In this document: one piece after another, positions 47,027-55,704 of the stretch
Layout of the letters: every line of letters begins with the position of its first letter
Numbering within the stretch: the stretch's first letter is position 1
NCBI RefSeq assembly: GCF_002284535.1
Contig: NZ_NPKH01000041.1
Span: 91,065 to 155,064, forward strand
Direction: 5' to 3'
DNA: 64,000 nt
Source of the DNA: Mesorhizobium wenxiniae
GTDB taxonomy: Bacteria > Pseudomonadota > Alphaproteobacteria > Rhizobiales > Rhizobiaceae
Made by a program: the position numbers and the translations under genes
The notes under the pieces: model-generated
What the model was told of the DNA's origin: nothing
The model's input: only the letters and a program-made list of their open reading frames with translations
The model's database searches: none

Positions 47027-47824
47027 ATGTACTCAGTCAATTATCACCGCGCCGCCTCGGTCGCTGATGCCGTCATGCTGCTCGAGACCGGCGATGCGAA
47101 GCTGCTGTCGGGCGGCATGACGCTGATCCCGGCGATGAAGACGCGGCTTGCCGCACCGTCCGATCTCGTCGATCTTTCGCATATCGACGAATTGAAAGGC
47201 ATTGAGGTCGCGGGCTCCACCATCACCATCCGCGCCGGCACCACGCATTATGACGTCGCCCGCGACGAGAGACTGAAGAACGTCTGTCCGGCTTTGCCCC
47301 ACATGGCTTCTCTGATCGGCGATCCGGCGGTGCGCTACAAGGGCACGATCGGCGGCTCGATCGCCAATAATGACCCGGCGGCCGATTATCCGGCAGCACT
47401 TCTTGCGCTTGACGCCACTATCGTCACCAACAGGCGCGAGATCGCTGCCGACGCGTTCTTCACCGGCCTGTTCGAGACGGCGCTGGAGGAAGGCGAGATC
47501 GTCACCGCGGTGACCTTCACCGCGCCGGCCAAGGCGGCCTATGAAAAATTCCGCAATCCGGCATCGCGCTATGCGATCGTCGGTGTGTTCGTGGCCAATG
47601 GCGCGGACGGAGTCCGCGTCGCCGTCACCGGGGCCGGCGACAACGGCGTCTTTCGTTCCAAGGAAATCGAGGCGGCACTTGCCACGAATTTCGACGCCGC
47701 TGCCCTCAACGGAGTGAAAGTGCCGGCGAATGATTTGATGACTGACATCCATGCCTCGGCCGATTATCGCGCCAATCTGATCGTAGTGATGGCCAAGCGC
47801 GCGGTGGCTGCCGCCAACGTCTGA
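47027..47824 (+). CDS. coxM: Molybdenum hydroxylase FAD-binding subunit (CoxM-like)
   Basis: 265 residues. FAD-binding motifs are KLLSGGMTLIPAMKTRL near the N-terminus and the TIGGSIANNDPAADYPAALLAL loop. The C-terminal CODH_FAD domain includes FRNPASRYAIVGVFVA. It takes electrons from CoxS to a quinone or other acceptor. ATG 47027 follows GCGGAGAA; the longer frame from 46970 runs through the repeat. Gene order S-L-M differs from the classical M-S-L. No coxD/E/F maturation genes are adjacent. Confidence 0.92.
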   Translation: MYSVNYHRAASVADAVMLLETGDAKLLSGGMTLIPAMKTRLAAPSDLVDLSHIDELKGIEVAGSTITIRAGTTHYDVARDERLKNVCPALPHMASLIGDPAVRYKGTIGGSIANNDPAADYPAALLALDATIVTNRREIAADAFFTGLFETALEEGEIVTAVTFTAPAKAAYEKFRNPASRYAIVGVFVANGADGVRVAVTGAGDNGVFRSKEIEAALATNFDAAALNGVKVPANDLMTDIHASADYRANLIVVMAKRAVAAANV

Positions 47825-47864
47825 AGATACCGATCGCCGGCTCTTGGGTTTGTCATCTTTGGGG

Positions 47865-47888
47865 AAGGGGCCTTCGCGGCCCCTTTTT
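47865..47888 (+). terminator. Rho-independent terminator of the cox operon
   Basis: aaggggcc-ttcgc-ggcccctt is a perfect 8-bp stem followed directly by TTT, 41 bp after the coxM stop. Confidence 0.85.
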
Positions 47889-48053
47889 CGTCGCTCTCGG
47901 GCATTACGGCCGTACAGGCCAAAGTGTGGCCATCTCGCACTTGCACAGCGCTCTATTGCACTGCAATATGCATGGTGGAATGCGAGCCGGGGCTCGGAGC
48001 GCACGGTTACAGCCTGCAGCCCTTTCGCATCATTCAAATGCGAAAGGACCGGC

Positions 48054-49076
48054 ATGACGGATATCTCCGCGGCGCAGCTTGTCGTGTCCCGGTCCGCCGC
48101 CGACACGTCGTCGAGAACAAGGCTGGCCTATCTCGACGGATGGCGCGGCCTGTCGATCGCACTGGTGCTGATCGGCCACTTCTTTCCCATTCCCGGAATC
48201 AACCTCGGTGTCATGGGCGTCGAGTTCTTCTTCGTGCTCAGCGGCCGGCTCATGGCCGAAATCCTCTTTGTCGAACGCTATCCGCTCAAGGCGTTCTTCA
48301 AGCGCCGGTTCTCCCGCATCTATCCGGCGCTGCTGGTTTTCGTCGTCGCTTCGATGGTTGCGTTGTCCGGCACGTTTGTCGCCTTCAAATGGAAGGCGGC
48401 GCTGACGGCGCTGACATTCACCTACAATTATGCCGGGATTCTCGTCAGCCGCGCCGGCGCGCTCGACCATATCTGGTCGCTATGCGTCGAAGAACATGCC
48501 TATGTCATCCTGGCGCTGATCAGTTTTTTCGTTTCAGGGCGTGCCCGCGTCGTCATGCTGCTCAGCACGCTGTCGGTGCTCGCCATGGCGAACGGCGCGA
48601 TTTCGTACTGGGTCTTCGCAATGGACTATGAGACCACCTATTGGCGGACGGATGTGCACATCGCCTCGATCCTGCTGTCGGCGGTGATATGCCTGCTCAA
48701 GGCCGACGACAGGCTGCCAGCCTTGTTCAAGGGGCCGCATGTCGCCGTCGCGGCGTCCGTCGGGGCGGTTCTTCTGTTCATGGATGCGGTGCCGACGCCG
48801 ATCCATTATCTGGTCGCGGTGCCGCTGTTGGCGCTCGCCGTCAACTCGCTCGATTTCAGCACACGGTACCTGACCGGATTGTTGTCCTGCTGGCCGATGG
48901 CGACGCTGGGACTGTGGTCGTATTCCCTCTACCTGTGGCAGCAGCCGTTCTACAAATTCGTCTATTCACAGGGCAGTGCGCCGCTGCTGATGCTGGCTGG
49001 GGCGTTCGCTTGCGCTTTGTGCAGCTATTACATCGTCGAAAAGCCTGCCCGTGGCTGGCTGAACCGCAATTGGTAG
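48054..49076 (+). CDS. Acyltransferase 3 (OafA/NodX-like) membrane protein
   Basis: A 340-residue integral membrane O-acyltransferase. The N-terminal motif is YLDGWRGLSIALVLIGHFFP with the catalytic His. GVEFFFVLSGRLMAEIL, the RRFSRIYPALLVF loop with conserved Arg, and DHIWSLCVEEHAYV complete the family pattern. It has about ten helices and ends YYIVEKPARGWL. It would acetylate a surface polysaccharide or lipid. ATG 48054 has AAAGGA upstream. The gap 47889-48053 shows no gene. Confidence 0.9.
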   Translation: MTDISAAQLVVSRSAADTSSRTRLAYLDGWRGLSIALVLIGHFFPIPGINLGVMGVEFFFVLSGRLMAEILFVERYPLKAFFKRRFSRIYPALLVFVVASMVALSGTFVAFKWKAALTALTFTYNYAGILVSRAGALDHIWSLCVEEHAYVILALISFFVSGRARVVMLLSTLSVLAMANGAISYWVFAMDYETTYWRTDVHIASILLSAVICLLKADDRLPALFKGPHVAVAASVGAVLLFMDAVPTPIHYLVAVPLLALAVNSLDFSTRYLTGLLSCWPMATLGLWSYSLYLWQQPFYKFVYSQGSAPLLMLAGAFACALCSYYIVEKPARGWLNRNW

Positions 49077-49086
49077 GGCTGTCGCC

Positions 49087-49584
49087 TCAGCCGGTGATCT
49101 GCCTGGTATAGTAGCGGACCGCCTTCTTGCCGCCGTGGATCACCGCGTCGCCGACCTCGACAAAGCCAAGCGCGGCGTGAAAGGCGTCTGAAGCCGGATT
49201 GGGCGGCTCGGCATTCACCTCGCAAGTGACGATGGTCTGGCCCGCATGCAATACATGGTCGAACAGATCCTCATAGAGCCTGCGGGCATGGCCGCGACCA
49301 CGCGCTTCTCCTGCAACGACGACACGGTCGACATAGACGAAGCGCGGATAGCGCTCGCGGAACCACAGGAAGTTCGGGCTGTCGTAGCGGGCGTTCTGGT
49401 CGAAGGTCATGATGAAGGCTTCGAGCGCACCGATGCGGCGCGCATAAAACGCTTCGCCGAGCAGGAAGGACAGGCGCTCGGGTTCGAGCCACGACAACTC
49501 GGCCGCGTGTTCGTTGTTGAGGGCGAGGACGGCGGGCTCGTCCTGCGGCGAGACCTGGTCGATCGGCAGGCGTGCTTGCGTCAC
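49087..49584 (-). CDS. GNAT family N-acetyltransferase
   Basis: A 165-residue GNAT. The acetyl-CoA motif A is VDRVVVAGEARGRGHARRLYEDLF, preceded by FLWFRERYPRFVYV; strand C-terminal AALGFVEVG. Substrate unknown. It starts at a GTG (49584) overlapping the cutC stop (GTGA), with AAGGAAA inside cutC as its ribosome site, so it is translationally coupled to cutC. Confidence 0.88.
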   Translation of the reverse strand: MTQARLPIDQVSPQDEPAVLALNNEHAAELSWLEPERLSFLLGEAFYARRIGALEAFIMTFDQNARYDSPNFLWFRERYPRFVYVDRVVVAGEARGRGHARRLYEDLFDHVLHAGQTIVTCEVNAEPPNPASDAFHAALGFVEVGDAVIHGGKKAVRYYTRQITG

Positions 49585-50399
49585 GTGTTTCCTTTCTTCG
49601 GGATCATGCTCGCCGCCGCAATCGTCGCCGCCACCAGCGCCGCGTCGGTCACGGTGTTGCGGTACTCGCGGTCGAGGTCGGTGCCGCCCATGCCAACCTG
49701 GGGATTGCGGTAGCGCATCGCGCTCGGCACGTCCTTGAGCGCGGCGAAATGCATTTCCGTCAGTCCGGTTCTTTCCCGCACCTCGGCGATGTTCCTGGGG
49801 TTGAGCCCGCCGCAGCCAAGAATGACGATGCGCTTACCGGCCTGCTGGACGAGGCCCGCCAGCAGGGCCACGCCCTCCAATGCGGTATCGCGCTGGCCGC
49901 TTGTCAGCACGCGGCCGACCTTGCTGCGGATCAGCGCTTCCAGCGCTTCGGCCGGATCGCGTGTCATGTCGAAGGCACGGTGGCAGGTGACGTTCAAAGG
50001 CCCTGCCGCCTGCACCAATTCGCTCATGCGCTTTTCGTCGATGGTACCGTCGGCATTCAGGCAGCCGACGACGACACCAGCCACGCCAAGTTCGCTCAGC
50101 GCACGCACATCGGCGAGCATCGAACGGTACTCGGCTTCACTGTAGAGAAAATCGCCGCCGCGGGGCCGCACGATGACGTGGAATGGGATCGTCGCCAGCT
50201 GAAGGGCGGCACGCACTGTGCCAAGACTCGGCGTGATGCCGCCCTCGAAGAGGCTGGCGCAGAGCTCGACCCGGTCGGCGCCGGCCGCTTGCGCGGCGAG
50301 CAGGCCATCTATGCCTTCGACGCAGATTTCGATCAGCGGCAGGCGAGGGCGGTCGGTGTCGGTCACAGGGCGATCCGTTGGCGAATTCGAGTTGGTCAT
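49581..50399 (-). CDS. cutC: Copper homeostasis protein CutC (TIM barrel)
   Basis: 272 residues. Family signatures are IEICVEGIDGLLAAQAAGADRVELCASLFEGGITPS, VIVRPRGGDFLYS, GCLNADGTID, CHRAFDMTRDP and ILGCGGLNPRNI. CutC proteins were linked to copper tolerance in E. coli, though their exact role is unclear. The operon with a GNAT acetyltransferase is the only context. The gap to the next gene (50400-50608) holds divergent promoters. Confidence 0.92.
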   Translation of the reverse strand: MTNSNSPTDRPVTDTDRPRLPLIEICVEGIDGLLAAQAAGADRVELCASLFEGGITPSLGTVRAALQLATIPFHVIVRPRGGDFLYSEAEYRSMLADVRALSELGVAGVVVGCLNADGTIDEKRMSELVQAAGPLNVTCHRAFDMTRDPAEALEALIRSKVGRVLTSGQRDTALEGVALLAGLVQQAGKRIVILGCGGLNPRNIAEVRERTGLTEMHFAALKDVPSAMRYRNPQVGMGGTDLDREYRNTVTDAALVAATIAAASMIPKKGNT

Positions 50400-50608
50400 G
50401 CCCTAGCATCGGGCTCCTTGTAGCGAAAGCCGGAACTATTGGCTCAACGCGACAGGTCGTTGCCGTTTGCATTGCCGCCAATTTCCTGCTTGACACATTC
50501 ATAACTGCCGAGTTATGGGTGAATCCATAGCTATCTAGTTATTGATTTGGCAGACAGGGCGCCGATCCCGGATAACTGGCATCGGGATCGGCAAAAAAGG
50601 AGACCACG

Positions 50609-51259
50609 ATGCAAGCAAGACTGAAAAACCCTGTGCTTCTCATTCCCGGTGCCCTGCAGGCGCTGCTCGCGCTGGACAAGTCGACGGAATCGGCTGACCT
50701 GCCCTACGTGACGCGCAAGCTCGTCCATTTGCGCGCAAGCCAGATCAACGGGTGCAGCGTCTGTATCGACATGCATGCGCGTGAATTGAAGAAGGCCGGC
50801 GAAAAGGATGAGCGCGTCTTCACCGAGTCCGCCTGGCGGGAGACGCCTTACTTCACCGACGCCGAACGCGCGGCTCTTGCGCTTGCCGAGGCAACAACCC
50901 GGCTCTGCGACCGGCCCGACCCGGTGCCCGACGCGATCTGGGACGAGGCCGCCCGGCATTATGACGAGAAGGCGCTTGCCGCCCTGGTGGTCCAGATTGC
51001 CCTGATCAACGCCTTCAATCGCCTCAACGCCGCCACTAGGCAGATGGTCGGCACCTGGGGTGAGGCGGACCGGCTCGCCGATATGCGCCGTGGCTCGTTT
51101 CGCGGCGGCGCATCAGATCCGCAAATTGTGAGCGTTCGCGCGCACGAAGTCGATGAAGGCCCGCAGCTTGGGCGGGACGAGGCGGCGGCTGGGATAATAG
51201 ACGTGGAGCGGTTCGTAGGTGGGACAGAAAGGCTCCAGCACCTTGACCAGCGCGCCTGA
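50609..51259 (+). CDS. Carboxymuconolactone decarboxylase (AhpD-like) family protein with run-on C-terminus
   Basis: The first ~150 residues form an AhpD-like domain: YVTRKLVHLRASQINGCSVCIDMHARELKKAG, with the CxxC redox pair and downstream His, then LINAFNRLNAATRQMVGTWGE. Relatives normally end about there. This frame continues some 60 residues antisense to the end of the LysR gene, overlapping it by 147 bp. The extension looks non-native, as if the original stop was lost. Function of the core: peroxidase/reductase-like. ATG 50609 has AAGGAGA. Confidence 0.82.
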   Translation: MQARLKNPVLLIPGALQALLALDKSTESADLPYVTRKLVHLRASQINGCSVCIDMHARELKKAGEKDERVFTESAWRETPYFTDAERAALALAEATTRLCDRPDPVPDAIWDEAARHYDEKALAALVVQIALINAFNRLNAATRQMVGTWGEADRLADMRRGSFRGGASDPQIVSVRAHEVDEGPQLGRDEAAAGIIDVERFVGGTERLQHLDQRA

Positions 51260-52021
51260 GGCGAGAAGCGGCGCAGCGAGGCCTTCGACGGCAAAGGCTA
51301 GGCCAAGCCCTTGCGCGGCGGCGGTGATGCAGAGCGGAAGTGTGTTCACGACCAGACGTGCATCGGGCGTGAACTCGACTTGGCGTCTGTCCACGACGAA
51401 CTCCCAGGGCGAGATGGCGCGGGTGCGGGTGAAGGCGAAGGCGATGCAGCGGTGGGCGGCGAGGTCGGCGGGCCGCTTCGGCGTACCGTTACGCGCCAGA
51501 TAGTCCGGGCTCCCCAACACGACGGTCTGCAGCGGCTCGCCCAGACGCGCGCCGATCATATCCTTCTCGAGAAGCTCGCCGATCCGCAGACCGGCATCGA
51601 AGCCATGAGCGGCGATATCGACGAGATTGTCGTCGAAGATCAGGCTAAGCCGCACTTCCGGGTAAGCGTCCATGAACGGCCCCATCAGCGGCTCGATCAG
51701 CAGTGGTGCGGCGATCCATGGCAGGCTCAGGCGCAGTGTGCCGGCGGGGCGATCGCGGGTCTCGCGCAGCGCCGCGCCAGCCGCCCGGATCTCTTCGGCC
51801 GCTGGGCGCACGTGGTCGAGGTAGTGGGCGCCGGCTTCGGTCAGGCCAACGCTGCGGGTCGTGCGGTTGAGAAGCCGCACCCCAAGACGCTCCTCGAGCC
51901 CCTTGACCGCCTCACTCAAAGAGGCCGGAGCGACGCCGAGTTCGGAGGCGGCGCGGGTGAAGCTCCTGACCTCCGCAACCTTCACGAAGGCGACGATGCC
52001 GCTGAACTGGTCGAGGCGCAT
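51113..52021 (-). CDS. LysR family transcriptional regulator
   Basis: A 302-residue LTTR. The N-terminal winged helix is FVKVAEVRSFTRAASELGVAPASLSEAVKGLEERLGVRLLNRTTRSV; the effector domain follows (LPLCITAAAQGLGLAFAVEGL). It is divergent from the operon of exported proteins at 52152-54242 across 130 bp, which it probably controls. Its 3' end overlaps the CMD gene on the other strand. Confidence 0.92.
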   Translation of the reverse strand: MRLDQFSGIVAFVKVAEVRSFTRAASELGVAPASLSEAVKGLEERLGVRLLNRTTRSVGLTEAGAHYLDHVRPAAEEIRAAGAALRETRDRPAGTLRLSLPWIAAPLLIEPLMGPFMDAYPEVRLSLIFDDNLVDIAAHGFDAGLRIGELLEKDMIGARLGEPLQTVVLGSPDYLARNGTPKRPADLAAHRCIAFAFTRTRAISPWEFVVDRRQVEFTPDARLVVNTLPLCITAAAQGLGLAFAVEGLAAPLLASGALVKVLEPFCPTYEPLHVYYPSRRLVPPKLRAFIDFVRANAHNLRI

Positions 52022-52151
52022 TATGAGGTTATTCCAAATAGCCTTGTCGAACTATACGGGTTTTTCCGGCGAAGAAAAAGCCTCATGCTGGGTTTAGCCT
52101 CGCCGTTGCGACGGCTCGAAAGGCAACTCGAAAGGCAAGGAGACAGGATCG

Positions 52152-52655
52152 ATGACTAGGCTCGCTTCGCTTGCCGCCGGCGCTCTCCTGGCGGTGTCTG
52201 CCGCTTCCGCGAACGGCGGTCCGCAGGAAGACCGCAACATCCAGCTGATCAAGGACTATTACGCAGCTTATGCGACCGGGAACCCGGAGGCCGTCCGGCC
52301 CTTCCTCGCGCCAGACATCGTCTGGCGCATTCCGGGCCATCATCCGCTGGCCGGCGACAAGCGCGGGCCGCAGGAAGTGGTCGCCTTCTTCCGTGGCCTG
52401 GCCGATGGCAAATTCAGGGCCGAGCCGATCTTCTTCCAGGCGCAGGGCGACCTCGTCGTCGACATCCATCGCGGCTGGTCGAACGTCGGCTTAGGTCCCG
52501 AGATCGACCAGCTCTACGCCCTGATGTTTCGCATCAAGGACGGAAAGATCGCCGAGGCGCAGAATTTTTTGACCGACATGTACCAGTCGGACGCCTTCTA
52601 CTGGACGCACTACCCGCTGAAGCCACTGCCCGGCCGACTGGCGGATGACCGCTAG
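52152..52655 (+). CDS. Exported SnoaL/NTF2-like protein
   Basis: A 167-residue protein with a signal peptide (LAAGALLAVSAASA) and a SnoaL-like cone: IQLIKDYYAAYATGNPEAVRPFLAPDIVWRIPGHHPLAG ... GKIAEAQNFLTDMYQSDAFYW. NTF2-like folds serve as small-molecule isomerases or ligand binders. AAGGAGA is eight bases before ATG. It is first in an operon with an exported hydrolase and a second NTF2-like protein. Confidence 0.82.
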   Translation: MTRLASLAAGALLAVSAASANGGPQEDRNIQLIKDYYAAYATGNPEAVRPFLAPDIVWRIPGHHPLAGDKRGPQEVVAFFRGLADGKFRAEPIFFQAQGDLVVDIHRGWSNVGLGPEIDQLYALMFRIKDGKIAEAQNFLTDMYQSDAFYWTHYPLKPLPGRLADDR

Positions 52656-52707
52656 ACGGCGGCTTTCCTCAACCTGCCGCTCCCGCGCCAAGCAAAGGAG
52701 ATTTGCG

Positions 52708-53688
52708 ATGCTGAAAACCCTGATATTAGCCGCAGCAACCGCCGTCGCGCTCGGCTCCAGCGCCTTCGCCGCACCGCGGGTCGAGCGCGTCACTTTCACT
52801 TCGCACGGTGAGCAGATCGTCGGCGACCTTTATCTTCCCGAGGATCTGGACCCGGCGAGGCCTCGGCCCGCGCTGGTCGTGACCGGCGCCTGGATGACGG
52901 TAAAGGAACAGATGCCGGCCCGCTACGCCCGCGAGATGGCCGACCGCGGATTCGCAGCCTTGACCTTCGACTTTCGCGGTTGGGGCGAGAGCGGCGGCGC
53001 CCGGCGCCAACATGAGGATCCCGGCGCCAAGATCGCCGACATCGAAGCGGCGGTCGCCTATCTCGCGACCCGGCCCGAGATCGGCAAGGATCGCATCGGC
53101 GGGCTCGGCATTTGCGCCAGCTCCGGCTACATGGTCACTGCCGCCGCTGAAGGTGCCGCGATCAAGTCGATCGCCTTGGTCGCCCCCTGGCTGCACGATG
53201 CCGAGGTGGTCGAGCAGACCTATGGCGGCAAGGAAGGCGTCGCCAGGCTTGAAGCCGCGGGCGATGCGGCCGAGGCTGCGTATCGCCGCACTGGCAAGCA
53301 GGCCTTGCTGCCCGCCGCCAGCCCGACCGACGAGCGTGCGATCATGTTCAAGGTGCCTTACTACACCGAGGCCGACCGCGGGATGATCCCGGCCTGGCGC
53401 AACGAGGCCGATCCGGCCTTCTGGCGCGGCTGGCTGACATTCGATGCGATCCAGGCTGCTCGGCACCTGCATCAGCCCTTTCTGATGGTGCACAGCGAGG
53501 CGGCTGCCATCCCACAGGGTGCGCACAAATTTTACGCGCGGCTGACCGGGCAGAAGCAGGAACTGTGGCTCGACAACGTCGCCCAGTTCGATTTCTACGA
53601 CCGCACTGCGCCGGTGAAGGCCGCGAGCGACGCCGTTGCCGCGCACTTCAGCGCCACACTAGGCGATGCAGGGGAGGCGGGACAATGA
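52708..53688 (+). CDS. Exported alpha/beta hydrolase (dienelactone hydrolase/acetyl xylan esterase-like)
   Basis: 326 residues. A signal peptide ends SSAFAAPRV. The hydrolase core shows FRGWGESGG and the nucleophile elbow GLGICASSGYM (Ser), with late Asp/His elements around FLMVHSEAAAIPQGAHKFY. It is an esterase/hydrolase of unknown substrate in the periplasm. ATG 52708 follows AAAGGAG. Its stop overlaps the start of the next gene (ATGA), showing translational coupling. Confidence 0.83.
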   Translation: MLKTLILAAATAVALGSSAFAAPRVERVTFTSHGEQIVGDLYLPEDLDPARPRPALVVTGAWMTVKEQMPARYAREMADRGFAALTFDFRGWGESGGARRQHEDPGAKIADIEAAVAYLATRPEIGKDRIGGLGICASSGYMVTAAAEGAAIKSIALVAPWLHDAEVVEQTYGGKEGVARLEAAGDAAEAAYRRTGKQALLPAASPTDERAIMFKVPYYTEADRGMIPAWRNEADPAFWRGWLTFDAIQAARHLHQPFLMVHSEAAAIPQGAHKFYARLTGQKQELWLDNVAQFDFYDRTAPVKAASDAVAAHFSATLGDAGEAGQ

Positions 53689-54242
53689 GCCCCGTTACTC
53701 GCCGGCAGGTCGTGGCCTCGGCAGTCTTCGCCCCGACGCTTGCAGCTACCTCCTTGCCGGCCTTGAGCAAGCAGTCCACAGCTGCGCTGACAATCGAAGA
53801 CAAGACCGCCATCGCCGAGGCAGTGGCGGGGATCGGCCTCTATGCCGATTTGCGCGAATGGAACCGGGTCAGATCCTATTTCGCGGCCCGCGTCACGACC
53901 GATTATACCAGCCTTTTCGGTGGCGAGGTTGCGACCAGCGACCGCGACGCGCTGATTGCTCAGTGGCAAGGCCTTCTGCCGGGCTTCGACGCCACCCAGC
54001 ACCTCATCACCAACATCGTTGTCGAAGGCGCGGGCAACGATGCGGTTGCGCGCAGCCACGTCCGCGCCACCCACTGGTTCGACACCCGGCTCTGGACAGT
54101 CGGCGCCAGCTATCTACACCGGCTGGTGCGGACGCCCGAAGGCTGGCGCGTCAGCGCCATCGCTATCCGCCGCCTGTACGAGGAGGGCGACCGCGCCGTG
54201 CTGTCTGCCGCCGCTGATCGGGTGAACGCGGCGGCGAAGTGA
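53685..54242 (+). CDS. Exported (Tat-type) NTF2/SnoaL-like protein
   Basis: 185 residues. The N-terminus SPVTRRQVVASAVFAPTLAA is a twin-arginine-like export signal. The domain LTIEDKTAIAEAVAGIGLYADLREWNRVRSYFAARVTTDYTSLFGGE..ATQHLITN is a SnoaL_4-type NTF2 fold. It overlaps the hydrolase gene by four bases. Tat export suggests folding with a cofactor or before secretion. Function unknown; see operon context. Confidence 0.8.
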   Translation: MSPVTRRQVVASAVFAPTLAATSLPALSKQSTAALTIEDKTAIAEAVAGIGLYADLREWNRVRSYFAARVTTDYTSLFGGEVATSDRDALIAQWQGLLPGFDATQHLITNIVVEGAGNDAVARSHVRATHWFDTRLWTVGASYLHRLVRTPEGWRVSAIAIRRLYEEGDRAVLSAAADRVNAAAK

Positions 54243-54270
54243 GCAGCCGGCTGGGAGCCACTGTTGCCAG

Positions 54271-54705
54271 CTACTGGCGCAACACCGTGTTCTTGGTGCC
54301 TTCTTCGACCTGGTCGATGACCAGCAGCTTGACTGGATCGGCGCCGACATTGGTGGCCTGATGCCACTGCCCGATCATTTCGATGATGAAATCGCCTGAC
54401 TTGTACGTGGTGCTCTTGCCGGTCTCGACATTGGTGACCTGGAGCGTTCCACCCTCAACATAGGCATAGCGGGGAAACGGGTGCTTGTGGACCGGCAACG
54501 TCGCGCCCGGCGCGATCTCATAGGACGAAACCAGGACCTGCACGTTTTTCTGAGGCAGCGTGATCGGCTGGCCGGACGCCGTCTCGGTGCGCGAGGCAAG
54601 CGGGGTCACGACAACCGGGGTCTCGCTGGCGTCCAGCGCGTGCGCGGCGGTTGCGGACAGGGCTGCCGCGAGCAGCAGCGTCGTCGATATCAGAATTTTT
54701 CGCAT
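54271..54705 (-). CDS. Exported cupin domain protein
   Basis: 144 residues. A signal peptide (LLLAAALSATAAHA) precedes a single cupin: GATLPVHKHPFPRYAYVEGGTLQV (motif 1 with metal-binding His/Glu) and SGDFIIEMIGQWHQATN (motif 2). Small periplasmic cupins of this kind are often annotated as quercetinase-like or regulatory. ATG 54705 is preceded by GGGGGGA. It lies convergent to the NTF2 gene and downstream of the AraC gene. Confidence 0.84.
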   Translation of the reverse strand: MRKILISTTLLLAAALSATAAHALDASETPVVVTPLASRTETASGQPITLPQKNVQVLVSSYEIAPGATLPVHKHPFPRYAYVEGGTLQVTNVETGKSTTYKSGDFIIEMIGQWHQATNVGADPVKLLVIDQVEEGTKNTVLRQ

Positions 54706-54725
54706 GATTCCCCCCAAGCCCAACT

Positions 54726-55619
54726 TCACCATCGCGCAGCAAATTTCCGCGCGCAAGCGCCTCCTTTCAGGAGCACCCAGCCGCCTCTCCTGAACATGCC
54801 AGGCGTCATGCCGCGCGTCGCCCGGAACGTGCGTGAAAAATGGCTCTGGTCGGCGAAACCTGCCGCGATGGCGGCATCAGCGAGGCCGAGCCCCTGTTCT
54901 ATCAAGGTGCTGGCACGACGCAACCTCCGGTCGCGGATATACGCCGCGGGCGTCACGCCAATCGCCTTCTTGAAATCCCGGATGACCTGGAACCGAGTGA
55001 CACACGCGGCGTCGGCAAGCCGCTGTAGGTCGAGGTGCGAGCCAAGTTCGCGTTCAGTAACCTCCTCGTAGATCGAGAACCTTTGTCGCGATCCCGAACT
55101 TTCGACCTCTTCGGTTCGCCCGCCCCAATCGCCATGCCGAACGATGAGATGCCTCAAGGCGACGAGCAGCGACGCCTCAGCCTGCGTTGAGTCCTGGGAC
55201 GTCGAGCCCTTATGCGCCGCCGCCAACGCTGCGGCGAGGTTGCCGTCTTCGATGATCGCGCGTGAAAAAACCGGAGCGTCAGCCCCGCCCAACTCGCGGG
55301 CGACGGCCGTCAGCAGCGGCACCGAGGGATAAAACGTCCGGTAGGCCCAGCCTTCATCGGCACCTTGTTCGCCATCATGCCACTCCTCGGGATTGACGAC
55401 GGCAATTGCGCCTGCCGGAGCGAGAACGCTGTGGCGCCCGATGCGAATACGTTCGCAGCCAGAAGTAATCAGTGCGATCACATAGGTTGGGTGCGTGTGC
55501 AGCTCATAACGGTGCTGCGTGAAGCGCGCTTTGAACAGGCCAAGGTCCGGGAAGCAGGGATGGCGCCAGTAGTTCCCGATCTCTGTCGCGTCCACGTATT
55601 TCGTCTCCGCTGCGGTCAA
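54726..55619 (-). CDS. AraC family transcriptional regulator
   Basis: 297 residues. N-terminal cupin-like AraC sensor (HRYELHTHPTYVIALITSG, VVNPEEWHDGEQ). C-terminal double helix-turn-helix: LQRLADAACVTRFQVIRDFKKAIGVTPAAYIRDRRLRRA and ADAAIAAGFADQSHFSRTFRATRGMTPGMFR. The last ~18 residues overrun the normal family end. The start appears to be TTG 55619 with AAGAGG upstream. It probably controls the divergent M20 amidohydrolase and/or the cupin gene 20 bp downstream. Confidence 0.88.
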   Translation of the reverse strand: MTAAETKYVDATEIGNYWRHPCFPDLGLFKARFTQHRYELHTHPTYVIALITSGCERIRIGRHSVLAPAGAIAVVNPEEWHDGEQGADEGWAYRTFYPSVPLLTAVARELGGADAPVFSRAIIEDGNLAAALAAAHKGSTSQDSTQAEASLLVALRHLIVRHGDWGGRTEEVESSGSRQRFSIYEEVTERELGSHLDLQRLADAACVTRFQVIRDFKKAIGVTPAAYIRDRRLRRASTLIEQGLGLADAAIAAGFADQSHFSRTFRATRGMTPGMFRRGGWVLLKGGACARKFAARW

Positions 55620-55704
55620 TCTGGTTCAAGACGCCTCTTGCGCGACCTTCTAATCGTGATCCCGGATCTAACCATGACCGCCTTTGCCGGCGTGGAAGGA
55701 GCAC

